Shown: positions 44,893 to 54,090, counted from the first letter of the stretch. The stretch is 64,000 bases of DNA from Actinomycetes bacterium (GCA_023565505.1 JAIMBI010000002.1:124001-188000), one strand, 5' to 3'. The notes: generated from the sequence alone by a model not told the origin. Numbers and translations are program-made.

Positions 44893-45824
44893 CCCTGGCG
44901 ACGGGAGCCGCCGCGAGCCTCGTCGTGGCGTGGCTTCTGGGATGGGTGCTCATCCCTTGGCTCCGCCGGCTCAAGGTAGGACAGGTCGTGCGCGAGGTCG
45001 GGCCGCAGTCGCACCTGAGCAAGCAGGGCACCCCCACTATGGGCGGCCTCCTCTTCGTCCTGCCGGCGGCCGCCTTCACGCTGCTCACGTTTCCCCGCAG
45101 CGCGGCGGCCTGGGACCTGGCGGGACTCTTGCTGGCATACGCGGCCATCGGCTTCGCCGACGACTACCTGAAGGTGGTCAAGCGCAGGCCGCTCGGCCTG
45201 CGCGCGCGGCAGAAGCTGGCCTTCCAGTTCCTGGCGGCGGGGATCTTCACCTGGCAGGCAATGCGCCTCGGCGCCGCGGACGTCCTCAAGGTGCCGTGGG
45301 ACGGGTGGTGGCATCCCGGGGTCTGGTTCGTGCCGCTCGCCTTGCTGGCCATCGTGGGCAGCAGCAACGCGGTCAACGAGACCGACGGCCTGGACGGCCT
45401 CGCCGGGGGCGCGGCGGTCATCGCGTTGGTGTTCTTCGCGGCCTACGCCGGCCGGGTCGGCGACCCGGTGGCTCTGTTCTTCGCCGCCGTGCTGGCCGCG
45501 GGCGTCGTGGGCTTTCTGCGCTACAACTGGCACCCGGCCGCCGTGTTCATGGGCGACACCGGGTCGCTGGCTCTGGGGGCGGCGCTGGCGGGGCTGGCGG
45601 TGCTCACCCGGTCCACGCTGCTCCTGCCGGTGGTGGGAGGCCTGTTCGTCCTCGAGACGCTCTCGGTGATCGTGCAGGTGGCCGCGTTCCGGGCCTTCGG
45701 GCGGCGCGTGCTGCGCATGTCGCCGCTGCACCACCACTTCGAACTGGCGGGATGGCCGGAGGCGCGGGTGGTGACGACGTTTTGGGCCGTGGCGCTGGTG
45801 TGCGCGCTGGTGGCCTGGATCTGA
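44889..45824 (+). CDS. mraY: phospho-MurNAc-pentapeptide transferase MraY
   Basis: 311-residue polytopic membrane enzyme that makes lipid I from UDP-MurNAc-pentapeptide and undecaprenyl phosphate. Conserved loops include 'SKQGTPTMGGLLFVLP', 'GFADDYLKV' with the metal-binding Asp pair, 'SSNAVNETDGLDGLAGG', 'NWHPAAVFMGDTGSLALG' and 'PLHHHFELAGWPEARVVTTFW'. GTG 44889 overlaps the murF stop. murD, the usual next gene, is absent here. Confidence 0.96.
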   Translation: MTLATGAAASLVVAWLLGWVLIPWLRRLKVGQVVREVGPQSHLSKQGTPTMGGLLFVLPAAAFTLLTFPRSAAAWDLAGLLLAYAAIGFADDYLKVVKRRPLGLRARQKLAFQFLAAGIFTWQAMRLGAADVLKVPWDGWWHPGVWFVPLALLAIVGSSNAVNETDGLDGLAGGAAVIALVFFAAYAGRVGDPVALFFAAVLAAGVVGFLRYNWHPAAVFMGDTGSLALGAALAGLAVLTRSTLLLPVVGGLFVLETLSVIVQVAAFRAFGRRVLRMSPLHHHFELAGWPEARVVTTFWAVALVCALVAWI

Positions 45825-45841
45825 ACCGAGGGGGGACACGC

Positions 45842-46984
45842 ATGCCGTCGGAGCCGGTTCCGGGGACCCGGGCGGGGGGCGTCCCCGTGCGCCTCAAGGG
45901 GGGCGAGCCCGACTACGTCCTCTTGGGGGCGGTGCTGGCCCTCCTGGCGATCGGGACGGTCATGGTGTTCTCCGCCAGCGCCTCCGAGGCGCTCGAGCGG
46001 TTCCAGAACCCGTACCACTTCTTCGAGCTGCAGCTGATGTGGGCCGGGCTAGGCCTCCTGGCGATGTGGTTCTTCAGCCGCTTCGACTACTGGCGCTGGC
46101 CGCGGTGGGCGCTGCCGCTGTTCGGCGCCGCCTGCGCCGGGTTGGTGGCCGTGATGGTGCCCCACGTGGGCCTCGACATCAACGGCGCCCGACGTTGGAT
46201 CAAGCTGGGGCCCCTGGTGATCCAGCCTTCCGAGCTAGGCAAGCTCGCGCTGGTGCTGCTCTTCGCCTGGCTGTTCGCCCGCCACCAGGACCGCATCGGC
46301 GACTTCTGGCGCGGCGTCGTGCCGCACCTGGCGCTGGCCGCCGTACCCCTCCTGCTGGTCCTGGCCGAACCCGACCTGGGCACCACGGTGGCGATGGGGG
46401 GCACCTTTCTGGTGATGCTCTTCGCGGCGGGCGTACGCAAGCGGCACCTGGCCGGGCTCGGTCTGTTGGCGTTGCCGGCGCTGGCCTGGGCCATCTTCGC
46501 CGAAGGCTACCGTCGCCAACGCATCTTCGCGTTCCTCGATCCCTGGAAGGACCCCCTCGGCGCGGGCTTCCACACGATCCAGGCCCTGCTCGCGCTGGGC
46601 TCGGGAGGCCTCTTCGGCGTCGGCCTCGGCCACTCCCTGCAGGCCTTCGGCTACCTGCCGGAGGACTACACCGACTTCATCTTCGCCATCCTCGGCGAGG
46701 AGCTGGGTCTGCTCGGCACGCTCACCGTCATCGTCCTCTTCATGGTCGTGGCCTGGCGGGGCTACCGGCTCGCCATGCGGGCACCGGACACCTTCTCCGG
46801 ACTCCTGGCCCTCGGTCTGACCACGATGATCGTGCTGCAGGCGGCCATCAACATCGGGGTGGTGACGGCCACCCTGCCGGTCACCGGCATCACCCTCCCG
46901 TTCATCAGCTACGGCGGCTCGTCGCTGGTGCTGAGCCTGGCCAGCGTCGGCGTGCTGCTCAACATCAGCCGGCACACGGGATGA
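45842..46984 (+). CDS. ftsW: SEDS peptidoglycan polymerase FtsW (SpoVE-like)
   Basis: 380-residue SEDS-family glycosyltransferase with about ten membrane spans that polymerises lipid II with a cognate class B PBP. It has 'DINGARRWIKLGPLVIQPSELGKLALVL', 'LAEPDLGTTVAMG', the catalytic loop Asp region 'YRRQRIFAFLDPWKDPLGAGFHTIQALLALGSGG', 'EDYTDFIFAILGEELG' and 'GITLPFISYGGSSL'. In spore formers it could serve septation or cortex synthesis (SpoVE). The stop overlaps the murG start. Confidence 0.95.
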   Translation: MPSEPVPGTRAGGVPVRLKGGEPDYVLLGAVLALLAIGTVMVFSASASEALERFQNPYHFFELQLMWAGLGLLAMWFFSRFDYWRWPRWALPLFGAACAGLVAVMVPHVGLDINGARRWIKLGPLVIQPSELGKLALVLLFAWLFARHQDRIGDFWRGVVPHLALAAVPLLLVLAEPDLGTTVAMGGTFLVMLFAAGVRKRHLAGLGLLALPALAWAIFAEGYRRQRIFAFLDPWKDPLGAGFHTIQALLALGSGGLFGVGLGHSLQAFGYLPEDYTDFIFAILGEELGLLGTLTVIVLFMVVAWRGYRLAMRAPDTFSGLLALGLTTMIVLQAAINIGVVTATLPVTGITLPFISYGGSSLVLSLASVGVLLNISRHTG

Positions 46985-48120
46985 CGGCGCGGCGGGACCA
47001 CGCGCCCCTGGTGGTGGTCTTCGCCGGGGGCGGGACGGGCGGCCACATCTATCCGGCCCTGGCGCTGGCCGAAGGGCTCCGGGCGCGGCTGGGCGACGGC
47101 GTGGCCGTGCACTTCGTGGGATCGCCCCGCGGCTTGGAGCGGGACCTCGTGCCGCGCGCCGGATGGCCGCTCCACCTCATCCCGGCCGGGGGGCTTTTGG
47201 CCCCGGGCCTCAGGGCGAAGCTCGGCGGCGCGCTCAGGACGGTCGCCGGAGCGGCGGCGGCATGGCGGCTCCTCGGTCGGCTCGGACCCGACGTCGTGGT
47301 CGGCACGGGCGGCTACGTGTCCGGACCGGCGGGTCTGGCGGCCGTGGTCCGGGGCGTGCCCCTGGTGCTGCAGGAGCAGAACGTCTGGCCGGGTCTGGCG
47401 AACCGGATGCTCGCCCGCTGGGCCGCCGCGGTCCTGGTCCCGTTCGCGGAGGCGGCGCGCCATCTGCCCCAGGCCCGGGCGGTGCGGGTGGTGGGGAACC
47501 CCGTGCGGCCCGACCTGTTGCGCCTGTCGCGGGCGGAAGCACGGCGCCGACTGGGCCTCGCGGAGGGCTGGACCGTGGTCCTGGCGACCGGCGGCAGCCA
47601 GGGGGCCCCGGCGATTAACCGGCTGATGGCCGGGGCGTGGCCGGCGCTCGCGGCCCGGCCGGACGTGGCCGTGTTGTGGGCGACCGGCCGCCGCCACCAC
47701 GCCGCCGTGCGGCCCCTCCTGGAACCGGCTCCGGACGGGTCGCGGCTTCGGGTCGTCGAGTATTTTTATGAGATGGATGCGGCGCTCCGGGCGGCCGACG
47801 TCATGGTCGGGCGGGCGGGCGCGATGACGTGCGCCGAGGCGGTCGCCGTGGGGCTGCCCGCCCTCTTGGTGCCGTCGGCCCACGTGGCCGAGGACCATCA
47901 GACGAAGAACGCCCGGTATCTCGCCGGGCAGGGGGCAGCCGTGGTCGTCGCGGAGGACCGGGTCGAGGTCGACGGGCCCAAGACGCTGATGGCGTTGGTC
48001 GACGATCCCGTCCGGCGGCAGGCCATGAGCGCGCGGGCCCGGGCCTTGTTCCGGGCCGACGCGCTCGCGCGGGCCGTGGACGCCATCGTGGACGCGGCCA
48101 CGGCGGGAAGGAGGGCGTAA
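46981..48120 (+). CDS. murG: GlcNAc transferase MurG
   Basis: 379-residue GT28 enzyme that adds GlcNAc to lipid I to make lipid II. The N-terminal loop 'AGGGTGGHIYPALALAE', 'GTGGYVSGPAGLAAV', 'LQEQNVWPGLANR' and the C-terminal 'VMVGRAGAMTCAEAVAVGLPALLVPSAHVAEDHQTKNARYL' are diagnostic. ATG 46981 overlaps the ftsW stop; the murG stop shares bases with the murB start. Confidence 0.95.
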   Translation: MTARRDHAPLVVVFAGGGTGGHIYPALALAEGLRARLGDGVAVHFVGSPRGLERDLVPRAGWPLHLIPAGGLLAPGLRAKLGGALRTVAGAAAAWRLLGRLGPDVVVGTGGYVSGPAGLAAVVRGVPLVLQEQNVWPGLANRMLARWAAAVLVPFAEAARHLPQARAVRVVGNPVRPDLLRLSRAEARRRLGLAEGWTVVLATGGSQGAPAINRLMAGAWPALAARPDVAVLWATGRRHHAAVRPLLEPAPDGSRLRVVEYFYEMDAALRAADVMVGRAGAMTCAEAVAVGLPALLVPSAHVAEDHQTKNARYLAGQGAAVVVAEDRVEVDGPKTLMALVDDPVRRQAMSARARALFRADALARAVDAIVDAATAGRRA

Positions 48121-49097
48121 TGGGGGAGGGCACGGAGGCGCTGGCACCGCTCGCCGACCGGCTGCGTACCTTGGGAGTGCCGCACCTGGCGGGCGAGCCG
48201 CTCCGGCGGCACACCACCTTCGGCATCGGGGGGCCGGCGGGGCTGTTCGTGGAGCCGGACACCACGGCCGCGCTGGCGGCCGCGCTCGACGCGCTGCGCG
48301 AGGCGGGCGTGCCGTGGTTCGTGGTCGGACTCGGGTCCAACCTCCTGGTCTCCGACCGCGGGTATCCGGGCGTGGTGCTCTCCCTGCTGCGGGCCGGCCG
48401 CGAGCTCGCGGTGCGCGGCGACCGGCTCGAGGCCGGAGCGGGGGTGCCGCTGGCCAAGGCGGCCCATGCCGCCCAGGCGGCCGGGCTGTCGGGACTGGAG
48501 TACGCCATCAGCATCCCCGGCAGCGTCGGCGGGGCGGTGGCGATGAACGCGGGGGCCCACGGCGCCGCGACCGCGGACGTGCTCGAGGCCGTCACCCTCT
48601 GGAGCCCCGAGGACGGCGTGGTGGAGCTCGCGGCCGACGCGCTCGGCTTCGCCTACCGTTACAGCCGGGTCCATGAACGGCCCTGGGTGGTGCTCGCGGC
48701 CCGGTTCCGCCTGGTGCCGGCCGACCCGGGCCGGGTGCTGGCGCTGATGCGGCGGCACATGGCCTACCGCAAGGCCACCCAGCCGGTCGGGGAACGCAAC
48801 GCCGGCAGCATGTTCAAGAATCCGCCGGAAGGGCGGGCGGGAGCGCTCATCGAGGCGGTCGGCGCGAAGGGATGGACCGAGGGCGGGGCCCACGTGTCGC
48901 GGCTGCACGCCAATTTCATCATCAACACAGGCGATGCAACCGCGCGGGACGTGCTGACGTTAATGCGTCGGGTACGCCGCGCGGTGATGGAGCGGTTCGG
49001 CGCGGTGCTCCGGCCGGAAGTGCGCTGGGTCGGACCACCGGAAGGGGAGGCGGGCACGTCGTGGGAGACTTTGTGGTTGAGGGAGGACAGCGGCTGA
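48120..49097 (+). CDS. murB: UDP-N-acetylenolpyruvoylglucosamine reductase MurB
   Basis: 325-residue FAD enzyme that reduces UDP-GlcNAc-enolpyruvate to UDP-MurNAc with NADPH. It has 'HTTFGIGGPAGLFVEP', 'VVGLGSNLLVSDRGYPG', 'LEYAISIPGSVGGAVAMNAGAHG', 'GERNAGSMFKNPPEGRAGALIEAVG' (type II MurB with active Ser) and 'VSRLHANFIINTGDATA'. It follows murG directly; murC, usually nearby, is absent. It overlaps murA by 37 bases. Confidence 0.95.
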   Translation: MGEGTEALAPLADRLRTLGVPHLAGEPLRRHTTFGIGGPAGLFVEPDTTAALAAALDALREAGVPWFVVGLGSNLLVSDRGYPGVVLSLLRAGRELAVRGDRLEAGAGVPLAKAAHAAQAAGLSGLEYAISIPGSVGGAVAMNAGAHGAATADVLEAVTLWSPEDGVVELAADALGFAYRYSRVHERPWVVLAARFRLVPADPGRVLALMRRHMAYRKATQPVGERNAGSMFKNPPEGRAGALIEAVGAKGWTEGGAHVSRLHANFIINTGDATARDVLTLMRRVRRAVMERFGAVLRPEVRWVGPPEGEAGTSWETLWLREDSG

Positions 49098-50323
49098 CCG
49101 GCACCTTTGCCGTCAACGGCGCGAAGAACGCGGCGTTGCCGCTGCTGGCGGCCGCGACGCTGGCCGACGGCCCGGTGGTGGTGCACAACATCCCCCTCGG
49201 CATCCGGGACGTCCAATTAATGTTGCAGATCCTCAGGACGCTCGGGATGCGGCTTCACAGCCCGGCGCCTCATGTCCTCGAGATTCAGCCGCCGACCCGT
49301 CTGGAGACCACCATTCCCGAGGCCCTCATGCGCCAGATGCGGGCCTCGCTCTTCCTCGCCGGGCCGTTGGTGGCGCGCACGGGGCGGGTCACCGTCTCCC
49401 GTCCGGGAGGGTGCGACATCGGCGTGCGGCCCATCGACCTCCACCTCAAGGGCCTCAAGGCGCTCGGGGCCGAGCTGGAGGACCTCCCCGGCGGGCGGTT
49501 GGTCGTGTCCGCCCCGCGGCTCGTCGGCCGCAAGATTTACCTCGACTTCCCCTCCGTCGGCGCCACCGAGAACATCATGATGGCCGCCGTGCTGGCGGAC
49601 GGCGAGACGGTGATCGACAACGCCGCGCGCGAGCCGGAGATCGTGGACCTGGCCCAGTTTCTCACCGGACTCGGGGCCCGCATCTACGGCGCCGGCACCG
49701 ACACCATCCGCATCGTGGGGGTCCGGCGGCTCTCCGGCGGCGAGCACACCATCGTTCCCGACCGCATCGAGGCCGGCACCGTGGCCATCGCCGCCGCCAT
49801 CACCCACGGAGACGTGGAGATCACGGACATGGTGCCTGAGCATCTGGTCCCCCTCTGGCGCAAGCTGGAGGAGATGGGCGTGGAACTCATCTGGCAGCCG
49901 GGGGGCGACCGGGTGCGGGTGCGGGCGGGGCCGCGGCTGCGCGCCACAACGGCCCGGACCGGACCCCATCCGGGCTTTCCGACCGACCTGCAGCCGCAGA
50001 TGGTGGCCCTCATGACGCAGGCCTACGGCGTGAGCACCATGGTGGAGACCATCTTCGAGAACCGGCTCAAGCACGCCGGCGAGCTCGGCCGCATGGGCGC
50101 GCGCATCCTGACCGATGGCCGCATGGCCGTCATCTACGGCCCGACGCCCCTGGAAAGCGCGACGGTCGAGGCGACGGACCTGCGCGCCGGGGCCGCCCTC
50201 ATCCTCGCCGGCCTGGCGGCGACGGGGACGACGCGGGTGGTGGGCGCCGAGCAGGTGGAACGCGGTTACGAGGACCTGCCGCGCCGGTTGGCGGCGCTGG
50301 GGGCCTTGGTGCGCGCCGCCTGA
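49061..50323 (+). CDS. murA: UDP-GlcNAc 1-carboxyvinyltransferase MurA
   Basis: 420-residue enolpyruvyl transferase, the first committed step of peptidoglycan synthesis and target of fosfomycin. It has 'LTGTFAVNGAKNAALPLLAA' (Lys/Asn pair), the catalytic Cys118 in 'PGGCDIGVRPIDLHL', 'PSVGATENIMMAAVLADG', 'EAGTVAIAAAIT' and 'FPTDLQPQMVALMTQA'. The presence of Cys rather than Asp predicts fosfomycin sensitivity. GTG 49061 follows GGAAGGGGAGG inside the murB end. Confidence 0.95.
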   Translation: MGDFVVEGGQRLTGTFAVNGAKNAALPLLAAATLADGPVVVHNIPLGIRDVQLMLQILRTLGMRLHSPAPHVLEIQPPTRLETTIPEALMRQMRASLFLAGPLVARTGRVTVSRPGGCDIGVRPIDLHLKGLKALGAELEDLPGGRLVVSAPRLVGRKIYLDFPSVGATENIMMAAVLADGETVIDNAAREPEIVDLAQFLTGLGARIYGAGTDTIRIVGVRRLSGGEHTIVPDRIEAGTVAIAAAITHGDVEITDMVPEHLVPLWRKLEEMGVELIWQPGGDRVRVRAGPRLRATTARTGPHPGFPTDLQPQMVALMTQAYGVSTMVETIFENRLKHAGELGRMGARILTDGRMAVIYGPTPLESATVEATDLRAGAALILAGLAATGTTRVVGAEQVERGYEDLPRRLAALGALVRAA

Positions 50324-50335
50324 GCCGGTCCCCCG

Positions 50336-50344
50336 TGCTATACT
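50336..50344 (+). promoter_or_regulatory. candidate extended -10 promoter before the DUF881 gene
   Basis: TGCTATACT at 50336-50344 is an extended -10 (TGn plus TATACT) 50 bases before the next ATG, with no good -35. It could add transcription for the DUF881-sbp-ftsA-ftsZ part of the cluster. Confidence 0.45.
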
Positions 50345-50393
50345 GGGGGAGACCTTTGGGGCCACCAATCTCTACGAGTCATGGTGAACGGGA

Positions 50394-51155
50394 ATGCTGA
50401 GCGTGCCCCCGCGCGGGGTCCAGGCACCCCGGTGGACGGTGGTGTCGCTGGGTCTCGTGGCTGGTTTCTTGGCCTTCTGGCTGGTTCAGGAGATCCGTGT
50501 GCAGGCGCTTTTGCTCCAGACGGCGGCCATCCAGCGCGGTCAGACGCTCAGCTACTTGGTGGGCCAGGCCACGCAGCAGACGGCGGCCCTTCAGGCCCAG
50601 GTGGACCGGCTGCGACGTGAGCTGGCCGCCGCGCCGGAGCCAGCGGCGGTGCCCCGTTCGCTCGCGGCCCTGGAGGCGGAGGCCGGTTTGACGGCCGTGT
50701 CGGGGCCCGGCGTCACGGTCGCGCTCGCCGACAGTCCGCGCCCGACCTATCCCGGCGAACCCGCCGACTACCAGCTGGTCCACGACCAGTACGTGTTGCA
50801 CGTCGTAGGGATCCTCTTCCGGGCCGGGGCCACGGCCGTCGCCATCAACGGCCAGCGCTACGTCTCGCGGACGGCCATCTTCTGCGCCGGGCCCACCATC
50901 CGGGTCAACGGGGTGGTCAGCGGGTCCCCCTTCGTCGTGACCGCCCTGGGGCCCCCGGGCCCGATGCTGGCAGCGTTGGCCAACGACCCCGACATCCAGG
51001 GCTGGGGCCAGCTGGTCCGGATCCGCTACCGGGCGGCGACGTCGCTCACGGTACCGCCGTACCGCGGGGCGGTGGCCTTCCGCTACGCCCGGCCGGCGGC
51101 CGGGGGAGGCGGCGTCGCCCCTGAGACCGGCACGGCGGCACGCCAGGGGGGGTAG
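50394..51155 (+). CDS. DUF881 family membrane-anchored protein (YlxW/YlxX type)
   Basis: 253-residue protein: one N-terminal membrane span (about 15-35), a short coiled coil (about 50-85) and an external DUF881 domain ('AVSGPGVTVALADSP', 'LVHDQYVLHVVGILFRAGATAVAINGQRYVSRTAIFCAGPTIRVNG'). Relatives sit between divIB/ftsQ and ftsA in Bacillus; function unknown. Here it occupies the place of ftsQ/divIB, which is missing. Confidence 0.85.
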   Translation: MLSVPPRGVQAPRWTVVSLGLVAGFLAFWLVQEIRVQALLLQTAAIQRGQTLSYLVGQATQQTAALQAQVDRLRRELAAAPEPAAVPRSLAALEAEAGLTAVSGPGVTVALADSPRPTYPGEPADYQLVHDQYVLHVVGILFRAGATAVAINGQRYVSRTAIFCAGPTIRVNGVVSGSPFVVTALGPPGPMLAALANDPDIQGWGQLVRIRYRAATSLTVPPYRGAVAFRYARPAAGGGGVAPETGTAARQGG

Positions 51156-51160
51156 GGCAG

Positions 51161-51532
51161 ATGTGGGTCGTCCTTGTCGGGCTGGCGCTGGGCTTGCTGA
51201 TTGGTCTCACCTTCCCGGTCGTGTTGCCGCTGGCCTTGGCACGGTATCTCTCCATCGCCCTGCTGGCCGCCCTCGACTCCGTCTTCGGGGGACTGCGAGC
51301 CAGCCTCGAAGGGCATTTCGATCCCGTCACGTTCGCCACCGGGCTGGTGTCCAACGCCATCCTGGCGGCCGGGCTCACGCTGTTGGGGGACAAGCTGGGC
51401 GTGCCGCTCTACTATGCCGCCCTGTTCGCCCTGGGCTACCGGATGTTCCAGAACCTGGGCCGCATCCGCCACCTGCTGCAGGGCCGCATCCGCGGCCAGA
51501 AGATGCCCTACGTGCCCCCTCCGCCGCCTTGA
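51161..51532 (+). CDS. sbp: small basic protein (DUF1290, Sbp)
   Basis: 123-residue membrane protein of the DUF1290 family, next to the DUF881 gene as in Bacillus. Three hydrophobic segments are seen, with the conserved 'LALARYLSIALLAALDSVFGGLRASLEGHFDPVTFATGLVSNAILAAGLTLLGDKLGV'. Its role in division or envelope is not established. Confidence 0.88.
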   Translation: MWVVLVGLALGLLIGLTFPVVLPLALARYLSIALLAALDSVFGGLRASLEGHFDPVTFATGLVSNAILAAGLTLLGDKLGVPLYYAALFALGYRMFQNLGRIRHLLQGRIRGQKMPYVPPPPP

Positions 51533-51631
51533 CAACTTTTCCAAAACCGTCCAAACCTCCCCGGTGAGTTGGAAGGGAATTGGGGCGAGGGCCGAGAACT
51601 GAGCCCGGGAAAGGGGTCGCGGGAGACGGAC

Positions 51632-52828
51632 ATGCCCAGGCGGCAGCTGGTGTTGGCGGTGGATGTGGGAACGACCAAGGCCGCCGCCCTGGTGGCGGAG
51701 GGCCGGGCTGACGCGGAACTCGCCGTGCTCGGCATCGCGGCCACGCCGGTGATGGGCGTCAAGCGGGGTCTGGTGGTGGACGTGGAGCGCGCCGCCCAGT
51801 CGCTTCGGGACGCCGTCAACCGGGCCGTCAGCATGGCGGGGGTGGAACCCACGGACGTCGTCGGGGCCGTCAACGGCGAGCACGTCCGGGCACGGGTGGC
51901 CTCCGCCGAAGTCGACCTGGGCGGGCGGGCGGTGCACGACACGGACATCGAGGCGTTGGTCAACCGCGCCGCCCGGAGCGCTGCCGAACCCGGGCGGGAA
52001 GTCGTCCGGGTGGTGCGGGGCCCCTTCCGGGTCGACGGCCTGCCGACCGGCGGGAGTCCCCAAGGACTGTCGGTGCACCGGCTGGGGGTCGAGGTGGTCG
52101 TCATCTCCGCGGAGAGCCAGCCGCTCCGGAACCTCCGCCGGACCGTCCAGCTGGCGGAACTGCGTCGGGTGCGATGGATCCCGGCCGGCTTGGCCGCCTC
52201 CTACGGCGCCCTCTCGGAGGACGAGCGCATGGTGGGGGCCGTGTTGCTCGACGTGGGCGGCGGGACCACGCAGGTGGTCGTCTGGAACGGCGGTGTCCCG
52301 CGCTTGATGGCCGTCGTGCCGGTCGGCGGCGAGCTCGTCACCTCGGACCTCGCGGTGGGGCTGGGCGTGGTGGCCGCCCAGGCCGAGCGCCTCAAGGTGG
52401 AGCGGGGACACGTGGTCGAGGCGCCGGAGGGCACGGTGGAACTGCGCGGCGTGACCGGCCAGGCCGCCAAGACGGTGGCCCTGCGCGAAGTGCGGGACAT
52501 CATCGCCGCCCGCGTCGACGAGTGGTTGGGGTTGTTGGAACAGGCGCTGGCGCAGATCACGTGGACGAAGGCGCCGGCGGCCGGGGTCGTGATGACCGGC
52601 GGTGGGGCGCTGCTGCGGGGCCTCGAGCGGCGGGTGGAGGAAGCGTGGGGCTGGCCCGTCCGGCTGGGCGCGCCGACCGGCCTGGCGGGCCTGTCGGACC
52701 TGGCCCGCAGTCCGGGGTATTCGGTCGTGGTGGGTCTCGCCAAGCTGGCGCTGGCGGATGGCATGGGATTTCGTCGCGACACGGCCTGGACGCGCATCGC
52801 CCAGGCGTGGTTGCGCACCTGGAGTTAG
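51632..52828 (+). CDS. ftsA: cell division protein FtsA
   Basis: 398-residue actin-fold protein that tethers FtsZ to the membrane. It has 'VLAVDVGTTKAAALVAE' (phosphate 1), the SHS2 domain ('LSVHRLGVEVVVISAESQPLRNLRRTVQLA'), 'GAVLLDVGGGTTQVVVWNGG' (phosphate 2) and 'GVVMTGGGALLRGLERRVEEAWG' (adenosine motif). The C-terminus ends with an amphipathic basic segment ('WTRIAQAWLRTWS') suited to membrane binding. ATG 51632 follows GGGAGACGG. Confidence 0.9.
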   Translation: MPRRQLVLAVDVGTTKAAALVAEGRADAELAVLGIAATPVMGVKRGLVVDVERAAQSLRDAVNRAVSMAGVEPTDVVGAVNGEHVRARVASAEVDLGGRAVHDTDIEALVNRAARSAAEPGREVVRVVRGPFRVDGLPTGGSPQGLSVHRLGVEVVVISAESQPLRNLRRTVQLAELRRVRWIPAGLAASYGALSEDERMVGAVLLDVGGGTTQVVVWNGGVPRLMAVVPVGGELVTSDLAVGLGVVAAQAERLKVERGHVVEAPEGTVELRGVTGQAAKTVALREVRDIIAARVDEWLGLLEQALAQITWTKAPAAGVVMTGGGALLRGLERRVEEAWGWPVRLGAPTGLAGLSDLARSPGYSVVVGLAKLALADGMGFRRDTAWTRIAQAWLRTWS

Positions 52829-52861
52829 GCCGGCACCGTGGGGGCCAAGGGAGGAAGCCGC

Positions 52862-53923
52862 ATGCTGGAGTTTGATCAATCGGCCGAGAACTTCGCCGTC
52901 ATCAAGGTCGTCGGCGTGGGCGGTGGCGGCACCAACGCCGTCAACCGCATGATCCAGGCGGGGCTGAAGGGCGTCGAGTTCATTGCCGTGAACACGGACG
53001 CGCAGGCCTTGAGCCTGTGCCAGGCGCCGGTGCGGTTGCAGATTGGCGCCAAGCTGACCAAAGGTCTCGGCGCCGGGGCGAACCCGGAGATCGGGCAGAA
53101 GGCGGCGGAAGAGAGCCGCGACCAGATCGCCGACGCGCTGCGGGGGGCGGACATGGTCTTCGTCACGGCCGGCATGGGCGGCGGGACGGGGACCGGGGCG
53201 GCGCCGGTCATCGCCGAGGTCGCCAAGGAAGTCGGGGCGCTGTCGGTCGGCGTCGTCACCAAGCCGTTCACCTTCGAGGGGCGGCGCCGCGCGGCCTACG
53301 CGGAAAGCGGGACGGCCACGCTCAAGAGCAAGGTCGACACGCTCATCACCATCCCGAACGACCGGCTGTTGCAGGTGGTCGAGAAGCGCACCACCATCGT
53401 CGACGCGTTCCGGATCGCCGACGACGTGCTGCGGCAGGGCGTCCAGGGCATCTCGGACCTCATCGCGGTGCCGGGCCTCATCAACCTCGACTTCGCCGAC
53501 GTCAAGACGATCATGTCGGAGATGGGGTCCGCCCTCATGGGCGTGGGGGTGGCCCAGGGGGAGAACCGGGCCGCCGTGGCGGCGAAGGCCGCCATCTCCA
53601 GTCCGCTCCTGGAGACGGCCATCGACGGCGCCCGGGGCGTCCTGCTCAACATCACCGGCGGCAGCGACCTCGCCCTGTTCGAGGTCAACGAGGCGGCCGA
53701 GATCGTTATCCAGGCGGCCGACCCGGAGGCCAACATCATCTTCGGCGCCGTCATCGACGACAGTCTGCGCGACGAAGTGCGGGTGACGGTGATCGCCACC
53801 GGCTTCTCCGGCGAGCGGGGGGCCGAGAAAGCCGCCGCCGTCCGCGGTCGGGAGGACATCGAAGTCCGTTCGTTCACGAGCGACGAACTCGACATCCCGG
53901 CCTTCCTCCGCCGCCGGTCGTAG
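52862..53923 (+). CDS. ftsZ: cell division protein FtsZ
   Basis: 353-residue tubulin-like GTPase that forms the division ring. It has '[19 protein letters not shown]', the tubulin signature GGGTGTG at about residues 106-112, T7 loop '[14 protein letters not shown]' and a C-terminal peptide '[10 protein letters not shown]' that binds FtsA and SepF. The C-terminal linker is short for the family. ATG 52862 has AAGGGAGG seven bases upstream; GTG 52838 is less likely. Confidence 0.97.
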   Translation: MLEFDQSAENFAVIKVVGVGGGGTNAVNRMIQAGLKGVEFIAVNTDAQALSLCQAPVRLQIGAKLTKGLGAGANPEIGQKAAEESRDQIADALRGADMVFVTAGMGGGTGTGAAPVIAEVAKEVGALSVGVVTKPFTFEGRRRAAYAESGTATLKSKVDTLITIPNDRLLQVVEKRTTIVDAFRIADDVLRQGVQGISDLIAVPGLINLDFADVKTIMSEMGSALMGVGVAQGENRAAVAAKAAISSPLLETAIDGARGVLLNITGGSDLALFEVNEAAEIVIQAADPEANIIFGAVIDDSLRDEVRVTVIATGFSGERGAEKAAAVRGREDIEVRSFTSDELDIPAFLRRRS

Positions 53924-53983
53924 CCTGTCCCCGGCCGAACGCCGTCGGCAACCGCATCGAACTGACACCGCGGCCCGACACGA

Positions 53984-54007
53984 TTTGCCGAAGGCCTTGC
54001 CTAGAAT
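53984..54007 (+). promoter_or_regulatory. candidate spoIIG promoter with Spo0A-like box
   Basis: TTTGCCGAA at 53984-53992 matches the Spo0A box (TGTCGAA) except for one base, and TAGAAT at 54002-54007 resembles a -10. No correctly spaced -35 is found. In Bacillus the spoIIG promoter also depends on Spo0A bound between widely spaced elements, which fits the location but is not proven here. Confidence 0.3.
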
Positions 54008-54030
54008 CAGGCTGCCGGGACACCCCAGAG

Positions 54031-54063
54031 GACCGCTCGGGCGATGCCCGGGCGGTCTTATTG
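54031..54063 (+). terminator. intrinsic terminator after ftsZ
   Basis: Stem GACCGCTCGGGC (54031-54042) with GCCCGGGCGGTC (54046-54057, one G-T pair), loop GAT, followed by TTATTGT. It separates the division genes from the sporulation genes. If the promoter at 53984-54007 is used, the hairpin falls in the leader of the spoIIG transcript. Confidence 0.75.
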
Positions 54064-54090
54064 TACGTGGCGGGCCGGGGAGGGACCACG

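Noticed and set aside
50394-51155. DUF881 protein read as FtsQ/DivIB
   Set aside because: Topology is similar (one membrane span and an outer domain), but the outer domain matches DUF881 and lacks a POTRA-like pattern; it is also followed by sbp, as DUF881 genes are in Bacillus.
51530-51560. TTGACA at the end of sbp as a promoter for ftsA
   Set aside because: No acceptable -10 at 16-18 bases; left out of the feature list.
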